DNA from: Pyrocephalus nanus
Taxonomy: Eukaryota > Chordata > Aves > Passeriformes > Tyrannidae
Direction: 5' to 3'
Length of the DNA: 64,000 nucleotides
Assembly (NCBI GenBank): GCA_038380795.1
Contig: CM076270.1
Coordinates: 25,312,001-25,376,000 of the forward strand
A model generated the notes under the pieces. That model had not been told where the DNA came from, made no database searches, and saw only the letters and a program-made list of their open reading frames with translations. Positions within the stretch are counted from its first letter, which is position 1, and every line of letters begins with the position of its first letter. This document shows positions 12,761 through 25,010 of the stretch, in pieces. Made by a program: the position numbers and the translations under genes.

Positions 12761-14610
12761 TTCATACTTTAACTTACCTGATGTCAAAGTTAAAATTCAG
12801 CAGTTTCCCTTTTGAATTCTGTCTGGAGGAATACAATATGATCCTTATAATTAGATCCTGTTGATTTTCTCTTCTTTGTTTCAAAATCTCTTCTATTTAC
12901 TCTTCATTTCAAAATAGCTTCTTATGTTCATGTCCTGTGAGTAAACCTGGAAGAGTCTCCTGATTATTTTAGCATTAAAGGATGATTCTAAAGTTTAATT
13001 TTTCCTGCTGTGACCTGAAATTACTTAAATGGTCCATTCATACTTTCAACACTGAGCTCCAGGAATTCCTTTCAGGACTTTCAGCAGACTTTCGTGCACC
13101 CATTGTACTGATCCTGAAGATGAACAGATAATAAACCAGATTTAACCTACCCAAAACCACACTTGGGTCACAACCCATCAGACACATCTTTCTTCTTTTC
13201 AAACCACTCCCAGCATTCACCTACTATTGGTACTAAATTTGTTTCAAAAAAAATGAAATCGAAGCAGATCAGTGGATAACAAGGGAACATTTTCTTTTCA
13301 TTGAGAGATGAGCCTACTCAGTCTTAATAGACAGAAGTAGATACTAATTTTCAGTACATCACCAACCTTATTGTCTTTCATCTAACTCTCTGTAAAAGAT
13401 CTTTTTTTCTTACTCATGTAGCACTATCATTTTTACAGGTATTCAACGCCAGTGATCCACTGCCTGTATAACAAATTAAAAAACCTCCATGACTGTACAC
13501 ATTTCTGCTCTTCAGAAGGATGCAAAATCCCTATTAATTATATATCAGCCATGCCTATGCAACCATAGACACAGAGTTAAAAAGGAGTTTCATGATAGAC
13601 ATACCACTTACTGAACTGAATGGATATTTAAATCCCAGTTGTCTGAAAAGGGGGAATTGAATGTCTAGTCTCTGTCTGTAATATCTTATTGAAATGAACA
13701 ATAGTGTGCACTTACAGGAGGAGAAAGAAAATTGCTTGGACAGGTAATATGAATTCCAGACATGTCAGTGATTGCTTTGCTTTGCCATTTCTAAAGTGTC
13801 AAGTTTTCAAATCAGTATTATTCACCTCTAATTAATATCAATACCCCAAACCCAAATCTTTCTGTAATTGCTTTTTCATGTGTATTTTCCATATGTTCTC
13901 ACCCTAAGACAGTATGTAGGCTTGAGAGGCCTAAACCATTTATAGTTCAGCAAAGACCTTAAGCTGTGCTTTTCAAGTTTTATTAACAACAAGTTCCAGT
14001 TCCATACTGATTTTCCTGCTGTGCATACAAAAATGCCACGAGCATTTTTGGTGGATATTAACAAATGTCAACAGTACAAAACCAATCCTACATTTTGCAG
14101 ATAATTAGACCATCTGAAATAATTTTGAAAAGGTGGTTTCATTTCTGATCTGTGAGTAATTCACTTTCATGGACACATATTCCTTCTTAGAACTGGCTAG
14201 GGTAATTTACACATTACAAGGCTTCTAGACATAGTTGGCCACTTATCCAGTGCTAATAAATTGAAAATGTGTGTGCATGATTTAACAGAAAAAGGAAGAT
14301 GTGAATGTATTGCAGGTAATTGCTGAACTACAGTTCTGCTTCTGACAGCTAAAGAATACATGAACAGAGCTGTCTGGAGGACACAAGTTACCTTGCATCA
14401 ACTTTCAAAATGTTGATTTTTCTTCTAACTATTTGAAAACAATTATATGACCATTTTTGAGAAAATGCTTTTTGTCAAAAACTCTGATTCCAGGCAAAGT
14501 TATTCTAGAGGTTCAAGAGTGAGTCTGTATGTGGGGAGGGAATGTGGGACCACATTCTTCCTCCTTCAGAATCCATACTGGACTTCACAGGAAAAGCAAA
14601 CCTTTCTGTC
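12761..14610. other. Unique noncoding sequence
   Basis: No gene or clear repeat was seen. The left edge (to about 13080) might contain more eroded CR1 sequence, but no convincing block was recognised. Confidence 0.5.
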
Positions 14611-14631
14611 AAAAAAAAAAAAAAAAAAAAA
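14611..14631 (+). repeat. A21 homopolymer
   Basis: Uninterrupted run of 21 A. No element body recognisable as a SINE or processed transcript lies upstream, so it is best called a simple repeat. Confidence 0.95.
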
Positions 14632-15924
14632 GATTTTTGTTGCAAAATATTTCTCTTTCAACAAAAGAATGATTTATCTTTAAAATAACTTCTGCTATAG
14701 CTCATTTCTGCCAGACTTTTCATGTCACCAGCCACTGGCTACATTGGTGTATCATTTCCAATGCCAGACTTTACAGAATTGATCTTCTAGATTTGGTTTC
14801 TGGTTACTTGGAATGGACCTTTGCAGGTTCACAAAGATTTTCAGTTTTGAAGAGCTCTCTACTCAAAGGATAAGCCTTTTCTTTATCAAGGTTCATTCCT
14901 GCCCCAAGAAGCCTGAGAGTTCTTACAGAGGTGGGATTTTACGAGGGGGAAAAAAGAAACATGGTTGAAAAGTACAGGACTGCTGTGTGCCCTGGCATGT
15001 TGATGATGCAGCAAAGTTTCCTCTTTTTTTCATATGCATTTTTTCTTTGCTCTTAAAGCCCCTCTGTTTGGGGTGGGTTTTTTTGTCAATTGGTTGGTTG
15101 GTTTGGGTTTTTTTTTAATGTTTGATGTCGGATTTCTCCTATCCCAATGAGATTTTAAACAGACATATGAAAAATAAAAACCTAGACCTACAATCCTCAA
15201 GCAGGAAAACAGAACAAAATCGAGCTGTGACAACTAAAGTAGCAAAATCCTGTAAATTCTGTAGCACTGCAATCAGCTTGAAATTGTGTCACAGCTGAGA
15301 AATTGAGTTGTAATTACTGAAAGGCTCAGGAAATACAAGGATTGCAGTTCTTATTCAAACAAGCCACACTAAAGAGAAATAGGTAAAAAACCCCCAAACA
15401 ACACACACACACACAAAAAAAACAACCACAAAAATGTTTCTTAAAGTAAGAGATTTCTTTAAATATCAGCCCAGGATTCAGTGTCTGCTCAAATTATGAA
15501 TTATGGACGTCTGGAGGAACACCCATGAGGCTGGGTCATATTACAAAGGCATGAAACAGGTGTAAAGAGCTGGAGACTTAGCAGTTTCTATATTCCAACC
15601 GAAAGGAAAACACTTATCAGAAGGAAGACTTTTTTTTGGTTTTGTTTGCTGGCTGAAACCACTCTCGTTAAGATTTGTAGAGCTAAAATTTTCAGTAGTT
15701 CCTTTTAATTTTTGAGGCATTCATAGCTGAAATGATCTACAATTACTTGGTACTGAGCTGACAGAGTATTTCAAAAGCAGCTCAGCCTCTCCTGCCTTCC
15801 TTCTTAATTCAGACATTCTGGAAATGGTGCCATTCTTACCACTCCTACTATTATTTCTGCTCCCCATCTCTGGTGGCTTCAGATCTTCCTGCCGCCCATC
15901 CAACATGGTCTTTTAATATCCCTC
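14632..15924. other. Noncoding sequence with low-complexity patches
   Basis: A T/G-rich patch lies at about 15066-15118 and a (CA)n-like patch at about 15400-15425. No coding or RNA feature could be supported. Confidence 0.55.
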
Positions 15925-16150
15925 AGCGACTCACACCAGCCACTGGCATCAGAATCAGCCCTCAGCAGCCCAGCACTACCTCGGGAAGGGAATGTCATTA
16001 TTAGCATTGATCGCCAATGGAGCAGAGGATCTGTGGCAGCTGAAAAGGTGCTTAACTCTTCAGCATTGCCTCAGTTCACGGCGGTTTCTTTTCTGTCTCC
16101 TGATATTTTATTACAGCAGAATCATTTTAATTGGCACATGCTGGTGGAAA
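15925..16150. promoter_or_regulatory. Candidate conserved noncoding element
   Basis: This stretch has higher complexity than its surroundings and no repeat character. It holds several isolated CpGs (ACCTCGGG, GATCGCC, CACGGCGG) in an AT-rich background, plus TAATTGGCAC- and GATTTTATTA-like homeodomain-type words. That texture is typical of vertebrate conserved noncoding elements. It is a visual impression only and no alignment was possible. Confidence 0.2.
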
Positions 16151-16167
16151 CAAAACTGCATCTGTTG

Positions 16168-16240
16168 AGGGCCAGATTCTAGCACTCCTGCTCAGGTGGT
16201 ACAAGTCCCTTGTTCTGGAGTGTATCCATTGAAATCAAGA
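16168..16240 (+). repeat. Relic of an ancient amniote palindromic repeat
   Basis: The block GGGCCAGATTCTAGCACTCC, followed by CTGCTCAGGTGGTAC and a CCATTGAAATCAA segment, resembles one arm and the centre of an old interspersed repeat abundant in turtle and crocodilian DNA. That repeat has a CAATGGGACTACT-type core between inverted arms. Only one arm is readable here. The family name is not certain, and MITE-like origin is an inference from the inverted arms. Confidence 0.4.
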
Positions 16241-18764
16241 GATATGCCCAATTGTTAGAGGTTCGTAAGAACACATTGTTCTGATAGGTATTCACTTTTA
16301 TTCCATAATATGCTTTAAAAATACACACTGTACAAACCATTAAAAAAACTCCTATTAAAGTAAGTTTTGCCATAATAGAGCAGGGAAGCAGCAGGAAGGG
16401 AACAAAGGGCTACCCAGCACGACACTTATGCTAGCAAACACCAATTCACACCTGTTAACTACTGTGAATAAAATCTTTGGAATCAGTTCCTCTAAAAAAG
16501 TCAAAGAAAGAAAGAAAAACTGTTCGCCATGAAAGGAAATGGGAACCTCAGGTGTGCTGCTGAAAGCTTACGGAGTCAGATCAGCATTTATAATCAGTCA
16601 CTTCTGAGACTACCTGAAGGAATGGAAGGAGAGGACTTGGCAGGTATACAAAGTATACACAAGCACAGAAGAATCCATTCTAGCAATTCTGAAGTGAAAT
16701 GGAGGAAAACCTCACCAGGTCCCAGCAAAGACACAATGTTCTGAACTAAAAGTTCAGCCAGAGCTTTGGTTCTGGGAGATAATTATAAGGCTGCCGGACC
16801 TAACTGACCCAACTTAATGAAACGAGTCTGTCTGAACTGAGGAGAAAAGAAAAATATGCAGTGAGCATCAAAATGAGGTTCCTGATCTGCCACTGCTATT
16901 CAGATTCTTGCAAAAAGAGACGTGTCATTGTCAAAGGCTTTTCCATTAATAGATGTCAGCCTTCACAGCTACACACAACCAAGCAGAGTAGAGAAAGATA
17001 AGTGAACACATTCTGATCTCATTTCTATGTCCACAAACCTGGTGATGGTTGCGTGAAAACTGTCACTACAGACTGAAGTGATTGTATTCAGGGCATCTGC
17101 TCAAGATGGGCATTTAATCGTTAGTGCTGCTTGTCAATCTGAAGTCCAATTACACATCCCTACCTTTGTGAGGATAATGCTCTTGGGCAACATTTCATCA
17201 ACATGACTAAGAAGGAGAAACCTGTCCCCTTATTATTAATAATATTAAATTATTTGGAAGAGACTGCTCTTGCAGAGAGATCTAAGACTATTGAAGAACC
17301 TATAGGCTTATATTTACATATTTTAAATCACCTTTACACTAGCCCTGGTCCCAAAGTAAGCTTAAACTAGAAAAATCCAGCTGTGGAAGTCTGGCTTGGT
17401 GAATTTTCTAGAGGTGTGGGACTGCCTTCCACTGCACACCACTGAGAACAGATAATATGGCTTGCATATCCACAACCCAGCAGTTCTTGGCTCCCCATGC
17501 AGCCTAAATGGCCTGTTCACAGATGACACAGCATAAATCCTAAGGCTGTATCCCATTTTCCTTTATTTACACACACATGCAGTCTTAAACAAGAGATGCT
17601 TTATCAGGCAAGAGCAAGGTACAGTACTTAATGTGCAATTTCAGTTCAGCAGAACTCCAGCTAAAGCACGTCAGCCTCAAGGGCTTCTCTCTCAAACAGT
17701 GATCCTAAGTTCTCCACAGAAGGAAACTTGCTGAACTACATTTTTCTGAACTTCAAAGAAAAAAGTCCTGATTCTAAACTGAACTCGTTCAGGAGTAAAT
17801 GAATGAACAACTTCACTGAAAGCAAGGAGTGGCCCTCCCTGGTCTATTCTAGGAGAACTATAGAGAATCTAGACAACGAAGTCAGGACAAGAAAATGTTC
17901 CCACTTACGTTTTTTTAAATCTTTTCTTGTAAGAACGTTATCCATCTCAGTGGTTTTATTCTCAGCAGCAAACCTTAGACTGGTCTTTGAGGACTCTCTT
18001 AAATAACCTGCAGTAGATGTATAAAGGAAGCAAATCAGAACAATCAAACCTAAGGTTTACTTTTTACCACATTTCTAAGCTACCTTTTTTGACTCTCAGG
18101 CCCCTGCCTTTAGCCTTTTCCCCAGTCAGTTTCATTCCCATCTTTTTCTCCCTGGCTGATTCCCTCACAGCGGGCAGAGAGGCACCACTTCCAGGCAGCT
18201 CCTGCTGTGCATCAGTTCTTCCACTGTAGCCTTTTTCTTGAGGCTCCTTTGCATGGCTCAACCTTCCCAGCTACTTTGGCCTCAATTTCCATGCTTCTGT
18301 ATCATTTAGTGGTTGGCTACAGTGAAATCTCATTTGATTGGAAGCTGACCTGCTGCCTATTCAGAATAATTTTATATTCAGTCCTGGGACCTGACTGGGA
18401 TCTTGTGTTTTAATAGCCCTTCCTTTTTCTCTCTGGTGATTAATGAACCTTTCCAAATAGCCTCATGTGGTATAACATCACAAGGTACATTTGTTTTGCC
18501 ATAAAAATATCTAAAATAATTAGTATTTAGCTGTTACATATCTCCTGTTTTCCTTATTCTTTGAAACTATGAGCTTCTGGGAAGATATATTCCCCTTCTG
18601 GTGCAGCAGACCTTTGATGGACTGACTCATGCAATCTCACAAACTTGGGTCCAGTGTTACTTTAAAATTGAAAACTCATGGCCCTGGCAAATAAATAAAT
18701 CAAAAAAAGCTGTGGAAAACTCCTGGTCTTGTTAGAACTTCAGTTGTCACCACACACTTATGCA
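16241..18764. other. Unique noncoding sequence
   Basis: No gene, RNA gene or clear transposable element was recognised. The 71-codon plus frame at 16529-16744 and the overlapping frames around 17.8-18.4 kb show no domain or splice context. Confidence 0.55.
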
Positions 18765-18845
18765 GATAAGTTGGGGCACTGCAGATGAGGGAAAAAATGA
18801 AGTTCAGAGGCGATTGACCAGGCTCATGGCTGTTGTTTACTGGTT
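18765..18845 (-). repeat. MIR-like SINE fragment
   Basis: The phrase GCAGATGAGGGAAAAAATGA, then GTTCAGAGGCGATTGACCAGG, resembles the reverse complement of the CORE/3' half of MIR-type tRNA-derived SINEs (the 'gatgaggaaactgaggctcagag' region). Only about 50-80 bases are recognisable and no tRNA promoter half is seen. Confidence is limited because the match is by eye. Confidence 0.35.
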
Positions 18846-20970
18846 ACTCTAAACTAGAAGACTAGTCATGGACTAGTTCCAAGTCAATCCCTTTAAGCCA
18901 ACATACCTTTTCATCTCTGCCTCAGTCAGCTCTTCATTTTTCCTGGCTGTACTCACATGCTTTCCTCTTGTGCAAACTTCTGCTGAGGAAGAAATAAACT
19001 TATTATTGAAGGCTCTTGGAAGAAAATCTGGGACAGTGGTGAGACAATAAAGGAGTAAAGTCCCAGCCTGAATGGGGCCAGGATTCTTAGTCACACATTT
19101 GTGACTCCATCGTGCAGCAGAGGAGTGTATGCCAGTCCTGGTGTGGAAACTGGGTGGAGATTTCCCAGGCTCTCCTCAGATCTCATGTCTAGATTTGGTC
19201 CCCTAAGACAAGGACCAGTCAACAGCTCAACACATCCTTGGTGTTTCTGCAAGACATAACTGCACTGTTGTCTTTGACCTCGAGTAATCAGGATTTTGAC
19301 TTTGAGCTGGGATTTATCAGCATCGCCTGGGTTCTTTCATTTGGCATTTCCTAAAATACATGGAGAATTTTTCTGTCTTATCCCAGCCCCTTTCCATGAC
19401 TCTGCCTAAATATGTAAGGACCGAATCATAAGATGTTTCCATGTAGACTGCTCTTTTTTTGGTCTTTACAACACTTCTTTTGCAGTTGTTACCCTTTTTT
19501 GTCAGGAAATATAAAAAAACCCAGTTAGTAAATTGTATAAAATAAATTAATTGGAACAACTAAGATAAAGTTATTTAAGAAAGAACATAAATAAAAAAAT
19601 AATCTTCAAGAACATTTTCAAAGATATTCCTTCCCTGACTAAATGTTTGAGAAAAATGCCAGTATTTTCTTTCTGTACTAGAAGATTCAAAGGGCAAATA
19701 TAAGCATAGTAAACTTTAATAATACACAAAGTAAAGCTGAATATTCTGCCTCATCACCTCTACATTAATGGTATCTGGTGATATTAATTTAAACAAAAAT
19801 CTAAGAAAATTAACATTACTTATTTAGTAGCAGATTAATCAAATTATTTATTATCTCAGAAGTTTCTGTAAGTAATGCTGAAAATTTTGCCATTAATTTC
19901 ACTAGGCACAACAGCATAAAATGACACAAAGTGCTTCTCGTTACTTATACTTCTTCCCAGGTTACACAATCTGCCACCCAATATATCTCCTTTCTTTATG
20001 CCCTTAGGATTCTTCTATACAATTTCAATATGCTTGTCTGAGGGAGTGAAAAATCTCTATTATCATTTAGGATTTTTAAAATATCTTATGCTTACAACTC
20101 TGCCTTTTCACTTTAAAAAAAAATATTGGTTTGGGGCAATTTTTTTGGTAAGATCTCAAAAAGAAGAGAGGACTCAAGGCTCAAGGACTAAAGACAAGAC
20201 ACTCTCACAGTGCAAAGATTCAGCTGAAAATTTTAATCAAGACTGGAAGTGGAGTTGGCAGATTGATTTAAATTAGGCAGGCCTGGCTCTACATTGCAAA
20301 GCCTATGCTTGCATATCCATTTTTTTTTACGCCAGTGCTTCTTTTGGATTCTTAGATAAAAGAGAATAAAGTGGGCATTCTCTACTTGATGCAATTTCAC
20401 TATACAGTGATTCCCATCAATGTATAATTAAAAGTGGATTTCCTTTTCCCTGTTTGGCTGAGATGGGGGAGGGTCTGCATAAACCTGGTTGATGTGAAGT
20501 GAACAAAGAGAACTTTCATGAGTTCTCCTGCAAACAGTCTATCAGTTACAATTCCTAGTGTTCACACTGCTGCACTGTTCAAAAGGAGCTCTAAAAAAAA
20601 GTCAAGCAGGGGGTCCAAGAAAAATTCAATCCGCATGCCAACTAAGGGAAAGAAAGAGAAGGCAGGAAAAAAAACCTAGCTTTTGTTGTAAAAAGAACTA
20701 ATGAAGCTGCTCTTAGAACTGTCCACGGTGACACAACAAGCCTGTGCACCCACACACATTGTGAGAATGCCAGTCACCCACGGTAATGAGAAAAGGAAAC
20801 ACTGTGGGCAAAGGAAATATATGAATACATTGCTTTTATGGTTTAACTGTGGGGAATCACAACGCTGGCCCACAATATCTTGTGCCAACTGCCAAAAGTG
20901 GTAAAGCAATACATAAGGTTGTCTTATATTTTTCTTACAGACAAGATGGACTGGTGGGGGGTAAAATCCC
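18846..20970. other. AT-rich unique noncoding sequence
   Basis: No exon or RNA gene could be supported. The interval at about 19790-19960 is very AT-rich with repeated TTATT/AATTA words and could include conserved noncoding sequence. The minus frame at 20676-20978 (100 codons) has no recognisable domain. Confidence 0.5.
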
Positions 20971-21018
20971 ATTATCATTATAAATTGCTAATTAAATAAT
21001 TATCAATTAGATGGGCAG
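20971..21018. promoter_or_regulatory. Cluster of TAAT/ATTA homeodomain-type sites
   Basis: Within about 40 bases there are several ATTA/TAAT cores, including ATTATCATTATAAATTGC, CTAATTAAATAATTATC and CAATTAGATGG. Spaced ATTA cores are typical of homeodomain-bound enhancers. AT-rich DNA produces such words by chance, so this is only a candidate regulatory site. Confidence 0.2.
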
Positions 21019-21133
21019 ACAGAACTCATTCCAATGAATTCCTTAGAGGGCTTTCAGTAAAGAAAAACAGTAATTTTGATTATTTTTTTTATCCATACTT
21101 CCTGCCTAGGGGCTCTAAATAGAGATGATATAT

Positions 21134-21178
21134 AGTGTATCCCATGTTAGACTTTCACACAGTATATCCCATGTTAGA
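21134..21178 (+). repeat. Short tandem duplication, 27-base period
   Basis: Two copies of AGTRTATCCCATGTTAGA occur at 21134-21151 and 21161-21178, differing at one base. The copies are separated by 9 bases, giving a two-copy direct repeat. It explains no coding feature. Confidence 0.9.
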
Positions 21179-23505
21179 GCTCAGGGACAAACACTGAACT
21201 TTGGAGCATATATAGATCTTTTTTCAGTTTTTCAGATAAATGGCCTTAATTTCACGATATTAATTAGAAACCCAGGGTTATTTCCTAAGGAATAAAAAGA
21301 ATACTTTGCAGACTTTTGCATGGCTTTGAGAAGTCACTTTTTTCCAAGTAATTGATAATATTTTGTAATATGTCATTGCATTTTCTCTTGCCTTTTTTGC
21401 ATAATCCAGATTTTTCTTTGAAATAAAATATTAAAATATGTAGTATAGGTATTTATACAGATTATAGGCAGGACTGAACACAGTGCAAGGAGCATTTCTA
21501 CTGAACTTTGGTTCATTAGCACCAAAATCGAAGCAAAATTAAAACTTAAGTGTCAGTTTAAGCTGTCAAGTTGTCAGAGCAGATCCTTGGGCATAAAAAC
21601 TTTTTCCACAGTACTGAGCAACAGAATTGACCCTGTCCCTCCCTGTACCCCCTACTCACGTAAATAATTTTTCCCTGAGGAGAGGGGTCCTGCTGGCTTT
21701 AGTAAATTTACTCAGCTGTAATCAGCCATTACTCACATGTGCAGACAGTGGCTGCACCCACACTCTTCTTGTCCTAAGTCAGTTTTCCAAGACAATTAAA
21801 AGCTACAATGATGCACAAATGCTATTTAAGGAAGTTTCAGCTGTCTGTGACAAGGAATATTTTCTAAGAACAGAAGTTCTGCAGACTGAACTGAAGAGTC
21901 ACACTGTTTTGGGGCAGAGCTTTCACTGCCAGCAAACACCAACAAAAAAAGTGAGGAACGGAAATGGTAAAATGAAAGATGGACTATTAATTCCAAAGCC
22001 AGGGACATTTAAATATGAATGGGGCTTGCCGCAGTCCTCTATCTTTTGTCAGGAAATATGAAGCTTTGGAAGTCCTTCTGTTGCCTTCTTTGTTAACTGT
22101 ATGAGGCTGAAAGGAGTTAGATGGCTTGTTTCATTTTCAAGCCCCATCACAATGAGGTTCTGAAAAAAATGAATGCTGATAAATACATGAAAATGCTGAA
22201 CGGTTCATAAAGGATAGAAAACTTCCTTTTTCATAATCATCTGTCACTGGGTGACTTACCAGGGATATTCATAATGAAAAACAAACAGCAAGGTAGATTT
22301 TTAAGGTTTAGAAAGGGTGACTGAGTTATATAAAATCAAATTATCATGATATGAAGACAGACACTTGAAAACAAAATCAAGTGATATAAAGTATGATTAG
22401 CAATATGCACATTTTTTCCTTCCTATTTTGCCATTTTCCCTGTCAGTTTTTGGAAGATCACAGAATCCCAAGGTAACTTCCTCATGGTGATGTTCTCTAA
22501 TGTGATTTACTTTGAGGAATACTTAATGGAGAAAGGTGCCTACTACATTTAGTTATTGAGTTTTTGTTCATGGTTCAGGATTGATCCACTTGAGTCCTTC
22601 AGCAGGGAGCAGTTTTCCAGTGTGGCACAGCATGACTCCAAATCAATAAGGTTAATAGATGTGGTGGCCACACAGTCAGAGGTGATGTGCCTGGCATTTT
22701 CTGTGCCAATGAAGAAAATTTCTGATGACGAGATGTCATTTTTGTGCCGGCAGTAATGTCACCCTGATTACCTAGAGCACATAGCCTGTTAGTAAGTTAG
22801 CAAGACTGTAAATGGCCCATTAATCTGAATTATCTTTACAGGAACTGTTTCAAAAAATTTTGCTTGCACCCAAATTACTGGCACCCCTGTGATTCTTGAA
22901 ATGCCAACAGCATACTTGCTATATAAAAACAATATTGCTGTGTAAAAGTGAATAAATGGGAATGGCTAACCTGGAACTCCACTCCGTATTTTTAAACTCT
23001 CAGCAACACACTATAAAACCAGAAAAATGCCAGCCTTAAAAAAAAACCCAAAACAACAACTTGCAAGTCAATTAAAAAAATAAATACATGAGCAAAGGAG
23101 AAAAACATACAAACTACCAATGGAAAAAAGTAATCCCGTGAATGTCAAATCTACTGATGAAATGAGAATGCGATACGTTGGTCTTCCTGCAGTTCTAATT
23201 TTCTCTGACTTTTTAAAATATGCAAACTCTTAACAGTGCCTCCCAGATCATTAATGGGTACACATTCCCAGATGGCCTGCATTGTGAACAAAGTGTTGGA
23301 CTGGACTGGAAAGAGAAATCTGTTTAATATTCCAATATCTAAATGTCAGGAACGTGTCATTCAGAGTGCCACTGAAAGATGAGCTGAACAGAATACAATT
23401 TATGGTGACTTTAGTTAACAAATGGCATTAAGGGAAGAATTTCCATAATTAAATCATTAACTAATATGAAATATTGATTTCCTCTCTGATGTTACTGTAT
23501 TACAG
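21179..23505. other. Unique noncoding sequence
   Basis: No gene or interspersed repeat was recognised with confidence. The 144-codon plus frame at 21627-22061 is the longest here but has no domain and no consensus splice context. The phrase at about 22458 (ATCACAGAATCCCAAGG) hints at CR1 but is too short to call. Confidence 0.5.
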
Positions 23506-23620
23506 CTTGTCAGACATGCAGATACCCGACGAGCACTCAGTGCAGTCCCTACCAGCAACAACAGTAATTTGCATTATGAAAACACTGTCGAGAACTATCA
23601 AGCACAGAAAACAGAGCAAG
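23506..23620 (+). CDS. Possible internal coding exon, gene unknown
   Basis: A 115-base segment follows the acceptor GATGTTACTGTATTACAG and precedes the donor GAGCAAG|gtacca. The first frame is fully open and reads LVRHADTRRALSAVPTSNN.. ending ..YENTVENYQAQKTEQ with an incoming phase of 0 and one base left over. A second frame is also open. The segment has more CpG (ACCCGACGAGC, TGTCGAG) than its surroundings. I do not recognise the peptide. The donor is only moderate, and the open frame runs 48 bases further to a TAA at about 23669. A chance pseudo-exon or conserved noncoding element remains possible. Confidence 0.25.
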
Positions 23621-24183
23621 GTACCATGTGCATCAAACCACCCCAGCCCCAAAGAGTTCACGGGTAAAATTTTGATGACAAATAATAGGATGGTTGCAAA
23701 GGACATCTGTGCAAACAGACTGGAGAAAATGAAGATTTGTGTTAGGAGGCTGCCTCCACGCTGGCTTCCTCACACCCTCTCCCTACTGTGAGGGAACTGG
23801 TTTGGAGCTTCTCCTGGCCATCTTTACAGGGCTTCTAGATAGCTGCTTATCTTAAGAGCTAAATTCTACTGCACTCTACATCAAGAACTTCAATTTCCTA
23901 ACTGGAAGATTTGGGGGGTTTTTTGGCTGCTTTTTTATATATTGGCTTTGCCCAAGGGAAGTTGAGTATGTACTTTGGAAGAAATACAGCTCATTAAATA
24001 ACAATTTTACTTATATTCCAATATGCTCATTAAACATGGTAAACAGTGGAACATATTAAGTTACCTTGAAAATGCAGAAGGACTAGAAGAGGCAAGGTTA
24101 AAAAAAATTTTACACAGAAAAGATCCTCCTTAATTGAGTTGTAATCAGTTAGTATTGATCATTAGTCTTTTCTTTTATGAGCA
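23621..24183. other. Noncoding sequence, nothing recognised
   Basis: No feature could be supported. A G/T-rich patch lies near 23910-23935. Confidence 0.5.
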
Positions 24184-24219
24184 TGATGAAGATAATGACG
24201 ATAATGATGACGATGATGC
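24184..24219 (+). repeat. Imperfect (GAT)n microsatellite
   Basis: Interrupted GAT/GAA/GAC trinucleotide repeat over about 36 bases (ATGATGAAGATAATGACG then ATAATGATGACGATGATG). Interruptions suggest an old, stabilised array. Confidence 0.85.
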
Positions 24220-24689
24220 AATGTGCAGCACTTGGATCATAAAGAGAGGATGGAAAATTGTTTAAATGTTTGATGATAATTCTTTCTTGAAGGTGATATA
24301 GGCTGCTTGGCTCTCAAATATTACTCTCAAATTCATGACAAAGCTTGAAAAGAAGTTGAACAAGCAAATTTTTTTAGTACTTTCCCAGACCTACTCGTAA
24401 AGAATTGGTCCATTCTGCACTAAAAGGGAAAGGGACGGTATTTTTGAGAAATGCTTTCAAAAAAATGTTATTTTCTACCTCAGTCTTTCAGCAGGAAAGC
24501 AGTTCTTTTGCCAGTTAAACATTCAAAAATCATGTCTCATTTGAATAAATTAACATATTTTGTGGCAAAAATTAATTCCAAGGAAGGAACAATAAATAGG
24601 AAAGCAATTTAAATTGTGTATTTTACAGGGGAGGGGAAAAAAAAAAGAAAACCCAACATTGTCATGCGTATGACAGCTCAGCTAATTTG

Positions 24690-25010
24690 ATGGGCTTTGA
24701 TGTTAATTTAGGGTTTACTTTAATTTCAAAACATATTTTTTCACTTAATAAGGGAAACAAAAGAAACTTTCAACCAGTTTGTTATCTGGGAATGTTTTGG
24801 CTTCTCAAATGTGAGAACATGATTGTTTTTATTTCCAGGAGGAGATAATAACACTGAAGCAATAAAAAAGAGTCAAGGCAGCTTGCACAGCACAGGAAGT
24901 TCACAGCCAGAGACTTAATTTCCCACACAATGTACTGTGCAATGGGCCCATTAACATAGATGAATAGGCTCTTTAAAGGTTTTTTTTCCAGATATGCAGC
25001 TGCCGCTGAA
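24690..25010. promoter_or_regulatory. Candidate conserved noncoding element
   Basis: The interval contains word combinations typical of deeply conserved enhancers: TTGATGTTAATTTAGGG, GGGCCCATTAACATAGATG, GCTCTTTAAAGG and GCAGCTGCCGCTGAATGG, with no repeat character. No frame of note spans it. The call is a visual impression and needs a genome alignment. Confidence 0.2.

Noticed and set aside
22458..22490. ATCACAGAATCCCAAGG as a CR1 3' remnant
   Set aside because: Too short, and the adjacent CR1 3' UTR words are absent.
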